A DNA stretch of 64,000 bases from Schlesneria sp. (lineage in GTDB: Bacteria > Planctomycetota > Planctomycetia > Planctomycetales > Planctomycetaceae), in assembly GCA_028291515.1 (NCBI GenBank), contig JAQGHU010000107.1:1-64000 (forward strand). Reading direction: 5' to 3'. Positions 63,962 to 64,000 of this stretch are shown here, piece by piece. Each line of letters opens with the position of its first letter. Position 1 is the stretch's first letter. The notes beneath the pieces were generated by a model. That model made no database searches, was not told the DNA's origin, and saw only the letters and a program-made list of their open reading frames with translations. A program made the translations under genes and the position numbers.

Positions 63962-64000
63962 CAAAAAAAGAGGCCAGTGCATCTGAAAAGACGCACTGGC
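63962..64000 (-). terminator. terminator of a gene beyond the right edge
   Basis: GCCAGTGC / GCACTGGC form an 8-bp stem at 63973-64000, with a T-run (positions 63963-63969 complement) when read on the minus strand. It would end a minus-strand transcript entering from the right, upstream of cysK. Confidence 0.55.

Overview
The window looks like a chromosomal segment from a planctomycete (Planctomycetaceae-like). Three DUF1501 genes, two DUF1549/DUF1553 genes, two DUF1559 prepilin-like genes, a sulfatase, a PEP-CTERM protein, Tat-type leaders and interspersed hairpin repeats all point to that phylum. Housekeeping genes mark it as ordinary chromosome: ligA, polA, ppa, cysE-cysK, a tRNA-Gln, an hsp20 gene and an M42 peptidase.

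Layout. 0-1.3 kb: two small genes set among decayed integron attC sites. 1.3-11.8 kb: an EF-hand/PQQ-propeller protein, an unknown conserved protein, a degenerate M14-like protein, ligA, an aldehyde dehydrogenase and a PEP-CTERM protein. 12-18 kb (minus strand): an ECF sigma factor translationally coupled to an anti-sigma-like/DUF1549/DUF1553 fusion, then a DUF1549-DUF1501 pair. 18.3-27.4 kb: an RraA-like protein, two more DUF1501 proteins, a coiled-coil membrane protein and polA. 27.5-34.8 kb: an island between two copies of the tRNA-Gln 3' end plus its terminator. It is a chromosomal integron with a broken intI, an attI-like half-site and eight cassettes with eight attC sites. 35-44.6 kb: a DevBCA-type exporter whose ATPase carries a cyclic-nucleotide-binding domain, a TolC/NodT partner, an FHA-GAF class III cyclase and a class II cyclic-nucleotide phosphodiesterase. 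44.6-51.3 kb: a TolB-like propeller, a Tat-exported alpha/alpha-barrel protein, a sulfatase, a lipoprotein and a frameshifted DUF1559 gene. 51.9-54 kb: an Ada-AlkA fusion and Ogt. 54-64 kb: a ZIP transporter, ppa, a membrane protein, hsp20 behind a good sigma-54 promoter, HemP, DUF1559, M42, BON, CysE and CysK.

Three systems stand out. First, the integron: its attC sites share one architecture (about 108 bp, outer boxes GCCGAAC/GTTCGGC, one extrahelical base in the L box), but its integrase has lost both its correct N-terminal frame and its catalytic C-terminus. The array therefore appears stranded, and relic attC sites lie 27 kb away. Second, a cyclic-nucleotide maker, a cyclic-nucleotide destroyer and an exporter ATPase with a cyclic-nucleotide sensor lie within 10 kb, which suggests a nucleotide-gated efflux system. 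Third, an ECF sigma factor overlaps a fusion of an anti-sigma-like domain to an extracytoplasmic CxxCH-containing DUF1549/DUF1553 protein. All functional statements come from reading motifs; no database search was run.
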